Below, piece by piece: positions 34,707-44,025 of a stretch of 64,000 bases of DNA; within the stretch, counting starts at the first letter, position 1, and each line of letters begins with the position of its first letter. Position numbers and translations under genes: made by a program. The stretch comes from Pseudomonas chlororaphis (GTDB lineage Bacteria > Pseudomonadota > Gammaproteobacteria > Pseudomonadales > Pseudomonadaceae): contig CP011020.1 of the NCBI GenBank assembly GCA_001023535.1, positions 4,477,734-4,541,733 on the forward strand. Direction: 5' to 3'. The notes beneath the pieces were generated by a model, which saw only the letters and a program-made list of their open reading frames with translations, was not told where the DNA came from and ran no database searches.

Positions 34707-35048
34707 CTAGTCAGAAATTTTATTGATCAACCCGCCTAGCATCCTAGAGAGCTCTTGGGTTTCTTTAATCCAATTTTCAGCCAGTGGTTCTGCAATGTAA
34801 GCAATATCTCGGGCTATCAGGATCTGGGTGCGCAACTCTCCACAAGAAGCCTTCGCCATCCAGAGAAAGTGGATCTTTTCCTTGGAACTCCGACGCTCCA
34901 TGCCTTCAGCAACATTGGAAGGCACTGAAAGTGCAGAACGGGTGATTTGGTCCTTGAATCCAAAATCCCCGCATCGCGCAAACTCTCGATAAATCCCCAC
35001 CGCCAAACATTTGCTTCGCTGCCAGACAATCAACTTCTCGAAATCCAT
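34707..35048 (-). CDS. four-helix-bundle protein (23S rRNA IVP/S23-like)
   Basis: 113 aa. The family pattern is clear: [60 protein letters not shown], then [16 protein letters not shown]. The fold is that of the S23/IVP proteins encoded in 23S rRNA intervening sequences; Avd of diversity-generating retroelements has the same fold. Here it lies not in rRNA but between cysD and cysNC, on the same strand, and is bounded by inverted AAGCTT-rich repeats. It is visibly AT-richer than its neighbours, suggesting recent arrival. It is probably transcribed with the cys genes. Molecular role unknown. Confidence 0.92.
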   Translation of the reverse strand: MDFEKLIVWQRSKCLAVGIYREFARCGDFGFKDQITRSALSVPSNVAEGMERRSSKEKIHFLWMAKASCGELRTQILIARDIAYIAEPLAENWIKETQELSRMLGGLINKISD

Positions 35049-35079
35049 TACGAGTCACCCAATCGCGGCTCGCAACAAC

Positions 35080-35156
35080 CGGCTGCAAGCACCAAGCTGC
35101 GAAGTTACGCATACCGCCTCTAACTTGCAGCTTGCCGCTTGTAACTCGAAGCTTAA
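35080..35156. repeat. AAGCTT-rich repeat, right flank of the IVP-like gene
   Basis: AAGCTGCGAAGTTA (35094-35107) and TAACTTGCAGCTT (35121-35133) form an imperfect hairpin. AGCTTGCCGCTTG (35129-35141) is inverted relative to the left flank. The repeat runs into the cysD stop codon (35153-35155). Confidence 0.75.
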
Positions 35157-36070
35157 AAGTACCCCTGACGTTTCTTATCTTCCATCGAGCCTGCGCCATC
35201 GTGGTCGATGACCCGGCCCTGGCGCTCGGAAGTTCGCGTCAGGAGCATTTCCTGAATGATGTCCGTCAGGCTTTCGGCCTCGGACTCCACCGCGCCCGTC
35301 AACGGGTAGCAGCCAAGGGTACGGAAACGCACTTTCTTCTTGACGATACGGGCTTTGTCCTCGTCGGAAAGGTGCTCGAGGATGCGCTCGTCGTCGATCA
35401 TGATCAGGGTGCCGTTCTTCTCGATCACTTCACGCTCGGCGGCGAAGTACAGCGGCACGATCGGGATGCCTTCGAGGTAGATGTACTGCCAGATGTCCAG
35501 TTCGGTCCAGTTCGACAGCGGGAACACGCGGATCGACTCGCCTTTGTTGACCTTGCCGTTGTAGACGTTCCACAGCTCCGGACGCTGGTTTTTCGGGTCC
35601 CAGCGGTGCTTGCTGTCACGGAACGAGTAGACGCGCTCCTTGGCGCGGGACTTCTCTTCGTCGCGACGGGCACCGCCGAACGCGGCGTCGAAACCATGCT
35701 TGTCCAGCGCCTGCTTGAGGCCCTGGGTCTTCATGATGTCGGTGTGCTTGGCGCTGCCGTGGGTAAATGGGTTGATGCCCTGTGCCACACCCTCGGGGTT
35801 CACATGGGTGATCAGGTCCAGGCCCATTTCCTCGACCATGCGATCGCGGAACTTGTACATCTCCTGGAATTTCCAGCGGGTATCGACGTGCATCACCGGA
35901 AACGGCAGCTTGCCAGGGAAAAACGCCTTGCGTGCCAGGTGCAGCATTACGGCGGAGTCTTTGCCGATGGAGTACAGCATCACCGGGTTATCGAACTCGG
36001 CGGCCACCTCGCGGATGATGTGGATGCTTTCCGCCTCCAGCTGTTTCAGGTGCGTCAGTTTGTCGACCAT
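35153..36070 (-). CDS. cysD: sulfate adenylyltransferase subunit 2
   Basis: 305 aa PP-loop ATP pyrophosphatase. The ATP motif is [20 protein letters not shown] (about 30-49). Downstream are [20 protein letters not shown] and the conserved C-terminal [18 protein letters not shown] region and [14 protein letters not shown]. With CysN it forms the sulfate adenylyltransferase that makes APS. It is the first gene of a cysD-(IVP)-cysNC transcription unit on the minus strand. The repeat and IVP-like gene begin at its stop codon. Coding sequence intact. Confidence 0.96.
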   Translation of the reverse strand: MVDKLTHLKQLEAESIHIIREVAAEFDNPVMLYSIGKDSAVMLHLARKAFFPGKLPFPVMHVDTRWKFQEMYKFRDRMVEEMGLDLITHVNPEGVAQGINPFTHGSAKHTDIMKTQGLKQALDKHGFDAAFGGARRDEEKSRAKERVYSFRDSKHRWDPKNQRPELWNVYNGKVNKGESIRVFPLSNWTELDIWQYIYLEGIPIVPLYFAAEREVIEKNGTLIMIDDERILEHLSDEDKARIVKKKVRFRTLGCYPLTGAVESEAESLTDIIQEMLLTRTSERQGRVIDHDGAGSMEDKKRQGYF

Positions 36071-36217
36071 GGCTACTCACGAAAACTATCTTATGAACGG
36101 CCAGCGGGCCGTGTTCGAGCGGGGAATCCTAGCACAGCGACCTCTTCTAATCAGGGCGCCAACTAGATCGAAACAGCATATGGATATGCCTGGCTGTTCG
36201 GGTGTTGCATGAACCTT

Positions 36218-36308
36218 TGTGGGAGCGGGCTTGCTCGCGAAGGCGGTGGATCAGTTGCCTGAAGTGTTGACTGGTATAGCGACTTCGCGAGCAAGCCCGC
36301 TCCCACAC
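36218..36308. repeat. REP inverted pair
   Basis: TGTGGGAGCGGGCTTGCTCG (36219-36238) and CGAGCAAGCCCGCTCCCACA (36289-36308) face each other in the gap between nif3 and cysD. The rest of this 267-bp gap should hold the cysD promoter. Confidence 0.92.
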
Positions 36309-36337
36309 AAGCGCGCTTCAACAGGGGTTACAAACTG

Positions 36338-37096
36338 TCAGATCGGATTCGGGCAATCTACGAAGATGTGCTCCAGGGCAAACCGGCGCGCCAGGTAGTC
36401 GCCCAAGGCCTGGACGCCGTAGCGCTCGGTCGCATGATGGCCGGCGGCGATGAAGCTGATGCCGTTTTCCCGGGCGCTGTGGAAGGTCTGCTCCGAGGCT
36501 TCGCCGCTGAGGTACAGGTCAACCCCGGCCAGCACCGCCTGATCGATATAGCCCTGGCCACCACCGGTGCACCAGCCGACTCGCCGGATCATCGACTCAC
36601 CTTCGATCAGCAGGGGTTCGCGGCCCATGGCCTCCTGGACCTTGCGGGCGAAATCCCGGGCGGTCATGGGCTCGGCCAGGGAGCCCACCAGGCCGACGAC
36701 CTTGGGGTTGTCCGGGTCCAGCGGCCCCTCGACCGTGATATCCAGTTGGCGAGCCAGTTGCACGTTGTTGCCGACCTCCGGGTGCAGGTCCAGGGGCAAG
36801 TGATAGGCCAGCAGGCTGATGTCGTGCTTGAGCAGGGTTTTCAAGCGACGCTGCTTCATGCCCGTGACGCAGGGGTTCTCGCCCTTCCAGAAGTAACCGT
36901 GGTGCACCAGCACCAGGTCGGCGCTGGCTTCCACGGCCGCCTCGAGCAACGCCTGGCTGGCCGTGACACCGCTGACAATGCGCATCACCTGGGGCGCGCC
37001 TTCAACCTGCAGGCCGTTGGGGCAATAATCGGCAATCCTGTTGCTTGCCAGGTAGCGGTCCGCTTCTTCGACCAGGGTGCTCAGGGCGACGGCCAT
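36338..37096 (-). CDS. Nif3-like dinuclear metal centre protein
   Basis: 252 aa from ATG 37096 (MAVALSTLVEEADRYLA). The family sequence is strong: YCPNGLQVEGAPQVMRIVSG, LVLVHHGYFWKGENP with metal-binding histidines, YHLPLDLHPEVGNN, and the C-terminal FIAAGHHATERYGVQALGDY with further ligands. E. coli YbgI forms a hexamer with two metals per subunit; proposed roles include GTP cyclohydrolase-like or regulatory activity. It diverges from algW, as in P. aeruginosa, with the algW promoter in between. Confidence 0.92.
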   Translation of the reverse strand: MAVALSTLVEEADRYLASNRIADYCPNGLQVEGAPQVMRIVSGVTASQALLEAAVEASADLVLVHHGYFWKGENPCVTGMKQRRLKTLLKHDISLLAYHLPLDLHPEVGNNVQLARQLDITVEGPLDPDNPKVVGLVGSLAEPMTARDFARKVQEAMGREPLLIEGESMIRRVGWCTGGGQGYIDQAVLAGVDLYLSGEASEQTFHSARENGISFIAAGHHATERYGVQALGDYLARRFALEHIFVDCPNPI

Positions 37097-37118
37097 GAAA
37101 AGACTCCTAAATATCCCG

Positions 37119-37146
37119 TTCAGAGGCGCGCGCGGCCTCGTATAAT
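37119..37146 (+). promoter_or_regulatory. candidate sigma-70 promoter of algW
   Basis: TTCAGA (37119-37124) and TATAAT (37141-37146) are 16 bp apart, ending 54 bp before the algW ATG. The -10 element is a perfect consensus match. Confidence 0.5.
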
Positions 37147-37200
37147 GCGCGACATTATGGGCGGTCCCATACCGCCTGCAACCTTTGTAGGACATGCTTA

Positions 37201-38361
37201 ATGCTCAAGGCGCTGCGTTTTTCCGGCTGGCCGCTGTTGGCCGGCGTGCTTGTCGCTCTATTGATTATCCAGCGCTACCCGGAATGGGTCGGCCTGCCGA
37301 GCCTCGATGTCAACCTGCAGCAGGCGCCGCAACCCAAGACCCTGTTGCAGGGCCCGGTGTCCTATGCAGACGCCGTCACCACCGCGGCGCCGGCGGTGGT
37401 CAACCTGTACACCACCAAGGTCATCAACAAGCCCAGCCACCCGCTGTTCGAGGACCCGCAGTTCCGGCGCTTCTTCGGTGATAACTCGCCCAAGCAGAAG
37501 CGCATGGAGTCGAGCCTGGGCTCGGGCGTGATCATGAGTCCCGAAGGCTACCTGCTGACCAACAACCACGTGACCAGCGGCGCCGACCAGATCGTGGTCG
37601 CCCTCAAGGATGGCCGCGAAACCCTGGCCCGCGTGATCGGCAGCGACCCGGAAACCGATCTCGCGGTGCTGAAGATCGACCTGAAGAACCTGCCGGCCAT
37701 CACCATCGGCCGTTCCGACAGCATCCGCATCGGCGACGTCGCCCTGGCCATCGGCAACCCGTTCGGGGTCGGCCAGACCGTGACCATGGGCATCATCAGC
37801 GCCACCGGCCGCAACCAGCTGGGCCTGAACAACTACGAAGACTTCATCCAGACCGATGCCGCCATCAACCCCGGCAACTCCGGCGGCGCGCTGGTGGACG
37901 CCAACGGCAACCTCACGGGGATCAACACGGCGATCTTCTCCAAGTCCGGCGGCAGCCAGGGCATTGGCTTCGCGATCCCGGTGAAACTGGCGATGGAAGT
38001 GATGAAGTCCATCATCGAACACGGCCAGGTGATTCGCGGCTGGCTGGGCATCGAAGTCCAGCCACTGACCCAGGAATTGGCGGAGTCCTTCGGCTTGTCG
38101 GGACGGCCAGGCATCGTGGTCGCGGGGATTTTCCGCGACGGCCCGGCGCAGAAGGCCGGCTTGCAACTGGGTGACGTGATCCTGAGCATCGACGGCGAAC
38201 CGGCCGGCGACGGCCGCCGCTCGATGAACCAGGTGGCGCGGATCAAGCCCACCGACAAAGTCACCATCCAGGTGATGCGCAACGGCAAGGAGCTCAAGCT
38301 CACCGCCGAAATCGGCCTGCGCCCACCGCCCGCGCCAGTGGCCGTCAAAGAAGAGCAGTAG
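37201..38361 (+). CDS. algW: periplasmic serine protease AlgW (DegS-like)
   Basis: 386 aa. An N-terminal membrane anchor (WPLLAGVLVALLIIQRY) is followed by a trypsin-like domain with the catalytic His in LTNNHVTSG, Asp in DPETDLAVLKID and Ser in NPGNSGGALVD. One PDZ domain (about 270-365, WLGIEVQPL to IQVMRNGKEL) senses misfolded envelope proteins. In Pseudomonas AlgW cuts the anti-sigma factor MucA to release AlgU and switch on alginate and envelope-stress genes. One PDZ, not two, separates it from MucD. In P. aeruginosa hisC follows directly; here two other genes intervene. Confidence 0.95.
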   Translation: MLKALRFSGWPLLAGVLVALLIIQRYPEWVGLPSLDVNLQQAPQPKTLLQGPVSYADAVTTAAPAVVNLYTTKVINKPSHPLFEDPQFRRFFGDNSPKQKRMESSLGSGVIMSPEGYLLTNNHVTSGADQIVVALKDGRETLARVIGSDPETDLAVLKIDLKNLPAITIGRSDSIRIGDVALAIGNPFGVGQTVTMGIISATGRNQLGLNNYEDFIQTDAAINPGNSGGALVDANGNLTGINTAIFSKSGGSQGIGFAIPVKLAMEVMKSIIEHGQVIRGWLGIEVQPLTQELAESFGLSGRPGIVVAGIFRDGPAQKAGLQLGDVILSIDGEPAGDGRRSMNQVARIKPTDKVTIQVMRNGKELKLTAEIGLRPPPAPVAVKEEQ

Positions 38362-38378
38362 CCCGCTCAAATCCCCTT

Positions 38379-38513
38379 TGTGGCGAGGGGAGTTATCTGT
38401 GGCGAGGGGATTCATCCCCGTTGGGCTGCGCAGCAGCCCCCTTGAACCCTCAGACTGATCGTATGGCCTCCCGGGCTGCTTCGTAGCCCAACGGGAGCAA
38501 GCTCCCTCGCCAC
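38379..38513. repeat. family-2 REP cluster
   Basis: TGTGGCGAGGGG occurs twice (38379, 38399) and is followed by GTTGGGCTGCGCAGCAGCCC. The facing copy GGGAGCAAGCTCCCTCGCCA ends near 38513. It separates algW from the TonB-receptor gene. Confidence 0.85.
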
Positions 38514-38554
38514 GAAGAACCTGGCAGCTTGCGATTTCGTGTTAAATCATGGAT

Positions 38555-38573
38555 AGCATAAATTCTCATTAGT
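38555..38573 (+). promoter_or_regulatory. weak Fur-box-like sequence before the TonB receptor gene
   Basis: AATTCTCATTAGT lies in an AT-rich stretch 43 bp before the start codon. Only about half of the 19-bp Fur consensus matches, chiefly the TCATTA half-site. Iron control is plausible for a TonB receptor but not established. Confidence 0.3.
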
Positions 38574-38615
38574 AGTGTTATATTGTTTCAATTAAGGAAA
38601 TTGGAACAACATAAC

Positions 38616-40721
38616 ATGTCATCTTTAAAACGGATTTCTTTCGTCAGCCTGGCCTTCGGCCTGTTGGGCGATCCAGCCCTCGCTGAAGAACCCCAGCCCC
38701 TGGAACTGGACGCCATCAGCGTCACGTCCGATTACGAATCGCCCTCCGGCCCCGTCAAGGGCTATCGTGCCACTCGCTCGGCCAGCGCCACCAAAACCGA
38801 CACGGCCCTGCGCGACATCCCCCAATCGATCAGTGTGATTCCCGCCAGCGTGCTCAAGGACCTGGGCAGCACCCAGGTGGAGCGGGCGTTGGAATATGCG
38901 GGGGGCGTGTCGAAACAGAACAACTTCGGTGGCCTGACGCTCTACGAATACAGCGTGCGCGGCTTCACCACCTCGGAGTTCTACAAGGACGGCTTCAGCG
39001 CCAACCGGGGTTACCCAAGCACACCAGACACGGCCAACATCGAACGCATCGAAGTGCTCAAAGGCCCGGCGGCGAGCCTGTATGGACGCGGCGATCCCGG
39101 CGGCACGGTGAACATCGTCACCAAAAAGCCCCAGCCAGACGCCTTCACCACCCTGCAAGCCAGCGCCGGCAGTTGGGATCGCTACCGCACCGCGCTGGAC
39201 GTCAACAAACCGCTGGATGCCGAGGGCAACCTGTTGTCGCGGGTCAATCTGGCGATCGAGGACAACCACAGCTTTCGCGACCACGTCGACGGCCAGCGGG
39301 TGTTCGTCGCCCCCACGCTCAGTTGGCAACTGAACCCCGACACCCGCTTGCTGCTGGAAAGTGAAATCGTGCGCCACCGTTCGACCTTCGACCGCGGCAT
39401 CGTCGCCCCGGACAATCGCTGGAGTGGCGTTTCGCGCTCGACTTTCCTGGGCGAACCCAACGACGGTGACATCGACAACCACAACAACATGCTCCAGGCC
39501 GCCCTCGAACATCAGCTCAACGACGCGTGGCAAGTGCGCCTGGCCAGTCATTACAAGCAAGGCGAACTCTGGGGCTTTGCCTCCGAAGCACGCCCGCTGA
39601 ATGCCGACGGCCACACCGTCAATCGCCGCTACCGCGAGCGGGACAACGACTGGCATGACAGCATCACCCAGTTGGAACTGCGCGGCCTGTTCGACCTCGG
39701 GCCCTGGCAGCATGAACTGCTGATCGGCGGCGAGTACGAGGATTATCGCAAGAACGAACGCGTCACCACCGTCAACGGGGGCGCTTACCCCATCGACCTC
39801 TACCACCCCGTCTACGGTCAGCCAAAACCCAACGGGCTGCGCACCGGCACGGACTTCTTCGAACGCGTGCAAAGCCGCGCGCTGAGCCTCCAGGACCAGA
39901 TCGTCTTCACCGACCGGTTGCGGGGCATGATCGGCATGCGCTACGAGCACTTCGAACAGCACATCGACGATCACACCACGCGCGTCACCCGGCGCCAACG
40001 CCACGACGCCCTGACGCAACGGGCCGGCCTGTTGTACCAACTGACACCTGAAGTCGGGTTGTTCGCCAATGCATCCACTTCGTTCAAGCCCAACAACGGC
40101 CTGGATGCCCAGGGAAAATCTTTCAACCCCGAGGAAGGCACCGGCTATGAAGTCGGGCTCAAGAGCGAGTTGTTCGAAGGTCGCCTGAGCACCACCCTGG
40201 CGGCGTTCCATATCGAAAAGGAAAACGTCCTGGCCCTCGACCCGGGCACCGACACCAGCCGTGCCATGGGCAAGGCCCGCAGTCAGGGCATCGATCTGCA
40301 AGTTACCGGGCAGTTGACCGACGCCATCCGGGTGATCGGCGCCTTCGCCTACATCGATGCCGAAGTGACCCGAGGTGACGAAGCCATTCCCACCGGCAGC
40401 CGGATCCTCGGCGTTGCCAAGCGCAGCGGCAGCCTGCTGGGGGTGTATGAGTTCCAGGATGGGCGACTGCGGGGCTCGGACGTCGGTGCGGCGTTCACCT
40501 ACGTCGGCGATCGCTCAGGCGAAGCCGGCGGCGACTTCCAATTGCCGGCCTACCACACCGTGGACCTGCTGGCGCATTACAAGGCCAGCGAGACCGTCAC
40601 CGTGGGTCTGAACCTGAACAACGTCTTCGACGAAAAATACTACGAACGCGCCTACAGCAACTATTGGGTCAACCCCGGCGAGCCGCGCAACTTCACCGTC
40701 AGCCTCACCCTCGATCTGTAA
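38616..40721 (+). CDS. TonB-dependent siderophore-type receptor
   Basis: 701 aa from ATG 38616. A signal peptide ends near PALAEE. The plug domain has the siderophore-receptor run DTALRDIPQSISVIPASVLK, RGFTTSEFYKDGF and IEVLKGPAASLYGRGDPGGT, then NIVTKKP. The rest is a 22-strand-type barrel ending NFTVSLTLDL. The class is FhuA/FoxA-like ferrisiderophore receptors, but the ligand is unknown, and no FecI/FecR pair or synthesis genes are nearby. The next gene, 12 bp on, encodes a periplasmic DUF4198 protein, a partner also seen with nickel, cobalt or copper receptors. The pair lies between algW and hisC. Confidence 0.92.
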   Translation: MSSLKRISFVSLAFGLLGDPALAEEPQPLELDAISVTSDYESPSGPVKGYRATRSASATKTDTALRDIPQSISVIPASVLKDLGSTQVERALEYAGGVSKQNNFGGLTLYEYSVRGFTTSEFYKDGFSANRGYPSTPDTANIERIEVLKGPAASLYGRGDPGGTVNIVTKKPQPDAFTTLQASAGSWDRYRTALDVNKPLDAEGNLLSRVNLAIEDNHSFRDHVDGQRVFVAPTLSWQLNPDTRLLLESEIVRHRSTFDRGIVAPDNRWSGVSRSTFLGEPNDGDIDNHNNMLQAALEHQLNDAWQVRLASHYKQGELWGFASEARPLNADGHTVNRRYRERDNDWHDSITQLELRGLFDLGPWQHELLIGGEYEDYRKNERVTTVNGGAYPIDLYHPVYGQPKPNGLRTGTDFFERVQSRALSLQDQIVFTDRLRGMIGMRYEHFEQHIDDHTTRVTRRQRHDALTQRAGLLYQLTPEVGLFANASTSFKPNNGLDAQGKSFNPEEGTGYEVGLKSELFEGRLSTTLAAFHIEKENVLALDPGTDTSRAMGKARSQGIDLQVTGQLTDAIRVIGAFAYIDAEVTRGDEAIPTGSRILGVAKRSGSLLGVYEFQDGRLRGSDVGAAFTYVGDRSGEAGGDFQLPAYHTVDLLAHYKASETVTVGLNLNNVFDEKYYERAYSNYWVNPGEPRNFTVSLTLDL

Positions 40722-40733
40722 AGGAACCCCCGC

Positions 40734-41453
40734 ATGAAACACCCCAAGACAATCGCCCTGCTCGGCCTGCTCCTGGCAACACAGGCTTCGGCCCATGGTT
40801 TGTGGACCGAACAACGGCGTGGCAACATCGAAGTGGTCTACGGCCATGGCGCCGAGGACAACGCGTTCAAGGCCCAGAAAATCAGCGGTGCCTGGGCTTA
40901 TGACCTCGCCGGCAAAATGATCCCCGTCACGGTGCAACGCCTGCCCGACCACGCCCGCCTGCAACCGCTCAAGCCGCCGGCGGTGTTGGCGGTGGCACTG
41001 GACAACGGCCCGTGGTCGCAGACGGCCGACCAGCGCTGGGTCAATGAAGGACGCAGCAAAGTACCGGGGGCAATCGCGTCGACCCACACCTTCAAGTACA
41101 GCCTGGCCATCTACCAACCGGGGGCAAAGCTGCCGAAGCTGGAGTCGATCAAGTTCCTGATCCGGCCCCAAGTCGATCCGCTGACGGTCGGCCCCGGCCA
41201 GTCGCTACCGGTGCAGGTGTGGCTGGATGGAAAACCGGCGGCCGGGGTGAAGCTGGTGGGCGACTACCGCAGCGCGCCGAACACTGTATCCACCGAAACA
41301 GACGCCGACGGCCGGGCTACGGTACTGGTGCGTAACGAAGGGTTGAATGTCATCGCCGCCCAGATGGAGGTCCCGCTCACGGACGACCAGGACGCTGCCA
41401 CCCGTGGTGTTTTCACCTCACTGACCTTTCTCGGCGAGCCCCATCACGAATGA
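40734..41453 (+). CDS. DUF4198 periplasmic protein (NikM/CbiK-like, metal uptake)
   Basis: 239 aa with a Sec signal peptide (TIALLGLLLATQASA, cut before HGLW). The mature protein begins with His, typical of the family, where the N-terminal amino group and histidine can bind metal. The C-terminal half is an immunoglobulin-like beta domain (LPVQVWLDGKPAAGVKLVGD, TETDADGRATVLVRNEG). It starts 12 bp after the TonB receptor and must be cotranscribed. Family members are linked to nickel, cobalt or other metal uptake across the outer membrane; which metal is inference. Confidence 0.88.
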   Translation: MKHPKTIALLGLLLATQASAHGLWTEQRRGNIEVVYGHGAEDNAFKAQKISGAWAYDLAGKMIPVTVQRLPDHARLQPLKPPAVLAVALDNGPWSQTADQRWVNEGRSKVPGAIASTHTFKYSLAIYQPGAKLPKLESIKFLIRPQVDPLTVGPGQSLPVQVWLDGKPAAGVKLVGDYRSAPNTVSTETDADGRATVLVRNEGLNVIAAQMEVPLTDDQDAATRGVFTSLTFLGEPHHE

Positions 41454-41468
41454 GGCCTTGATGTACAA

Positions 41469-41497
41469 CCTGTGGGAGCAAGCCTGCTCCCACAGGG
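41469..41497. repeat. REP palindrome between convergent genes
   Basis: CCTGTGGGAGCA and TGCTCCCACAGG form a 12-bp stem in the 57-bp gap between the DUF4198 and hisC stop codons. It may act as a weak shared terminator. Confidence 0.8.
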
Positions 41498-41510
41498 CCG
41501 ACCTAAGGCT

Positions 41511-42563
41511 TTAGAGTTCGCCCAAGCCGTCGATCAGCGCCTGGTTCTGCTCCGGGGTACCGATGCTGATCCGCAGGAACTGGGCGATCCGCTCCTGCTT
41601 GAAGTGCCGCACGATGACGCCCTGCTCCCGCAGTTTGGCCGCCAGACCCGCCGCATCATGCCGAGGGTGGCGAGCGAAGATGAAGTTGGCCGCCGACGGC
41701 AGCACTTCAAAACCCTTGGCCTGCAGCTGCGCCACCACCCATTCGCGGTGCTCGATGACCAGGCGGCAGGTCTGCTCGAAATACTCGCGGTCGTCGAACG
41801 CCGCTGCGCCGCCGACATTCGCCAGGCGATCCAGCGGGTAGGAGTTGAAGCTGTTCTTGATCCGCTCCAGCGCTTCGATCAGGTCCGGATGCCCCACCGC
41901 CAGGCCCACCCGCAACCCCGCCAAGGAACGGGATTTGGACAGCGTCTGGGTGACCAGCAGGTTCGGGTAGCGGTCCACCAGGCCGATGGCCGTTTCGCCA
42001 CCGAAGTCGATGTAGGCTTCATCGACCACCACCACCGATGCCGGGTTGGCCTTGAGGATCTGCTCCACCGCGTCCAGTGCCAGCAGGCAACCAGTCGGGG
42101 CGTTCGGATTAGGGAAGATGATCCCGCCGTTCGGCTTGGCATAGTCCGCCGGATCGATCCGGAACTGCGCGTCCAGCGGCACCGCATCGAACGAGATGCC
42201 GTATAGCCCGCAGTACACCGGATAGAAGCTGTAGCTGATGTCCGGGAACAGGATCGGCTGGTCGTGTTGCAGCAGGCCGTGAAAGATGTGCGCCAACACT
42301 TCGTCCGAACCGTTGCCGAGGAACACCTGGTTCCCCTGTACCCCGTAGTAGCGGGCCACGGCACTCTTCAACTGGTCACTGTTGGGGTCGGGGTACAAGC
42401 GCAGGTTGTCGTTCAACTCGGCCTGCATCGCCGCGAGCGCCTTGGGCGACGGCCCGTACGGGTTCTCGTTGGTGTTGAGCTTGACCAGTCGGGTCAGCTT
42501 CGGTTGCTCGCCCGGCACGTAGGGCACCAGGTCCTTGACGAACGGGCTCCAGAATTTACTCAT
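41511..42563 (-). CDS. hisC: histidinol-phosphate aminotransferase
   Basis: 350 aa fold-type I aminotransferase: [18 protein letters not shown] near the N-terminus, [35 protein letters not shown] and the Schiff-base lysine in [14 protein letters not shown]. It converts imidazole acetol phosphate to histidinol phosphate in histidine synthesis. Its start overlaps the hisD stop by 4 bp (ATGA), so the two are translationally coupled. The order hisG-hisD-hisC downstream of murA matches P. aeruginosa. Confidence 0.96.
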   Translation of the reverse strand: MSKFWSPFVKDLVPYVPGEQPKLTRLVKLNTNENPYGPSPKALAAMQAELNDNLRLYPDPNSDQLKSAVARYYGVQGNQVFLGNGSDEVLAHIFHGLLQHDQPILFPDISYSFYPVYCGLYGISFDAVPLDAQFRIDPADYAKPNGGIIFPNPNAPTGCLLALDAVEQILKANPASVVVVDEAYIDFGGETAIGLVDRYPNLLVTQTLSKSRSLAGLRVGLAVGHPDLIEALERIKNSFNSYPLDRLANVGGAAAFDDREYFEQTCRLVIEHREWVVAQLQAKGFEVLPSAANFIFARHPRHDAAGLAAKLREQGVIVRHFKQERIAQFLRISIGTPEQNQALIDGLGEL

Positions 42564-43903
42564 TTCAGTTTCCCCTGCCCTTCACTGGAAAGCTCATCGA
42601 CAATGCGGTACTCGGCGCTGCGGGCGTGGGCGCTCAGCGATTCGCCACGGGCCAGCACGGAAGCCGTCTTGCCCAGCTCGGACGCACCCTGCTCGGAGCA
42701 GAAAATGATCGACGAACGCTTCTGGAAGTCATACACCCCCAGCGGCGACGAGAAGCGTGCGGTACCGGACGTCGGCAGTACGTGGTTGGGCCCTGCGCAG
42801 TAGTCGCCCAAGGCTTCGCTGGTGTGGCGGCCCATGAAGATCGCGCCGGCGTGACGGATCTTCGGCAACCAGGCCTGCGGATCGGCGACCGACAACTCCA
42901 GGTGTTCCGGAGCGATGCGGTTGGCGACCTCGATGGCCTGCTCCATGTCATCGACCTTGATCAGCGCGCCACGGCCGTTGATCGAGGTGTTGATGATCTC
43001 GGCGCGGTCCATGGTCGGCAGCAGCTTGTCGATGCTGGCGGCGACCTTGTCGAGGAACTCGGCGTCGGGGCTGACCAGGATCGCCTGGGCGTCTTCGTCG
43101 TGCTCGGCCTGGGAGAACAGGTCCATGGCGATCCAGTCCGGGTCGGTCTGGCCGTCGCACACCACGAGGATCTCCGAAGGACCGGCGATCATGTCGATGC
43201 CCACCTGGCCGAACACGTGACGCTTGGCAGTGGCGACATAGATGTTGCCCGGCCCGACCACCTTGTCGACCCGCGGCACGCTTTCGGTGCCATAGGCCAA
43301 CGCAGCCACGGCCTGGGCGCCGCCGATGGTGAACACCCGGTCCACCCCGGCGATGCAAGCAGCCGCCAACACCAGCTCGTTGATTTCACCGCGCGGGGTC
43401 GGCACCACCATCACCACTTCGGCCACGCCCGCGACCTTGGCCGGGATGGCGTTCATCAGCACCGACGATGGATAGGACGCCTTGCCACCCGGTACGTACA
43501 GGCCGGCACGGTCCAGCGGCGTGACCTTCTGGCCCAGCACCGTGCCATCGGCCTCGGTGTAGGTCCAGGAGTCCTGCTTTTGCCGTTCGTGATAGTCGCG
43601 TACCCGGGAGGCGGCTTTTTCCAGGGCTTCGCGCTGGGCCACGGTGATCCGGGTCAGGGCCAGCTCCAGGCGCTCGCGCGGCAGGATCAGGTCAGCCATG
43701 GACGCCGCTTGCAGGCCGTCGAACTTCTGGGTGAACTCCACCAACGCGGCATCGCCACGCTCGCGCACCGCCTTGATGATGTCCAGCACCCGCTGGTTGA
43801 CCGAGTCGTCTGACACACTTTCCCAGCTCAGCAGATGATCCAGATGATGTGCGAAATCCGGATCGGCAGCGTTGAGTCGGCGAATCGAAGTGGGAGCGGT
43901 CAT
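42560..43903 (-). CDS. hisD: histidinol dehydrogenase
   Basis: 447 aa Zn-dependent dehydrogenase that oxidises histidinol to histidine in two NAD+ steps. Landmarks: [60 protein letters not shown] and the catalytic [12 protein letters not shown] region, then [13 protein letters not shown] with zinc ligands and [14 protein letters not shown]. hisG is 122 bp upstream and hisC overlaps its end. No anomaly seen. Confidence 0.97.
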   Translation of the reverse strand: MTAPTSIRRLNAADPDFAHHLDHLLSWESVSDDSVNQRVLDIIKAVRERGDAALVEFTQKFDGLQAASMADLILPRERLELALTRITVAQREALEKAASRVRDYHERQKQDSWTYTEADGTVLGQKVTPLDRAGLYVPGGKASYPSSVLMNAIPAKVAGVAEVVMVVPTPRGEINELVLAAACIAGVDRVFTIGGAQAVAALAYGTESVPRVDKVVGPGNIYVATAKRHVFGQVGIDMIAGPSEILVVCDGQTDPDWIAMDLFSQAEHDEDAQAILVSPDAEFLDKVAASIDKLLPTMDRAEIINTSINGRGALIKVDDMEQAIEVANRIAPEHLELSVADPQAWLPKIRHAGAIFMGRHTSEALGDYCAGPNHVLPTSGTARFSSPLGVYDFQKRSSIIFCSEQGASELGKTASVLARGESLSAHARSAEYRIVDELSSEGQGKLK

Positions 43904-44000
43904 AGCGAGGGCCTCATTAATGGCAAATGCTCAGGCGCCCTAAGCTACCAGTCCATTCGCGTGGGCACCTGAGAAAATTGGCTATGACACGGATAGACGG

Positions 44001-44018
44001 GCGCGACCGAAGTCGCGC
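44001..44018 (-). other. stable UUCG hairpin between hisG and hisD
   Basis: On the minus strand GCGCGAC-TTCG-GTCGCGC forms a 7-bp stem closed by the very stable C(UUCG)G tetraloop. No T-run follows, so it is more likely an mRNA processing or stability element than a terminator. Confidence 0.55.
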
Positions 44019-44025
44019 AGGTGTA

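Noticed and set aside
32737..34710. 657-codon plus-strand ORF opposite cysNC
   Set aside because: Shadow of cysNC, whose GTPase and kinase motifs are unambiguous.
38555..38573. Strong Fur box for the TonB receptor
   Set aside because: Only about half of the consensus positions match, so it is listed as weak and iron control is not claimed.
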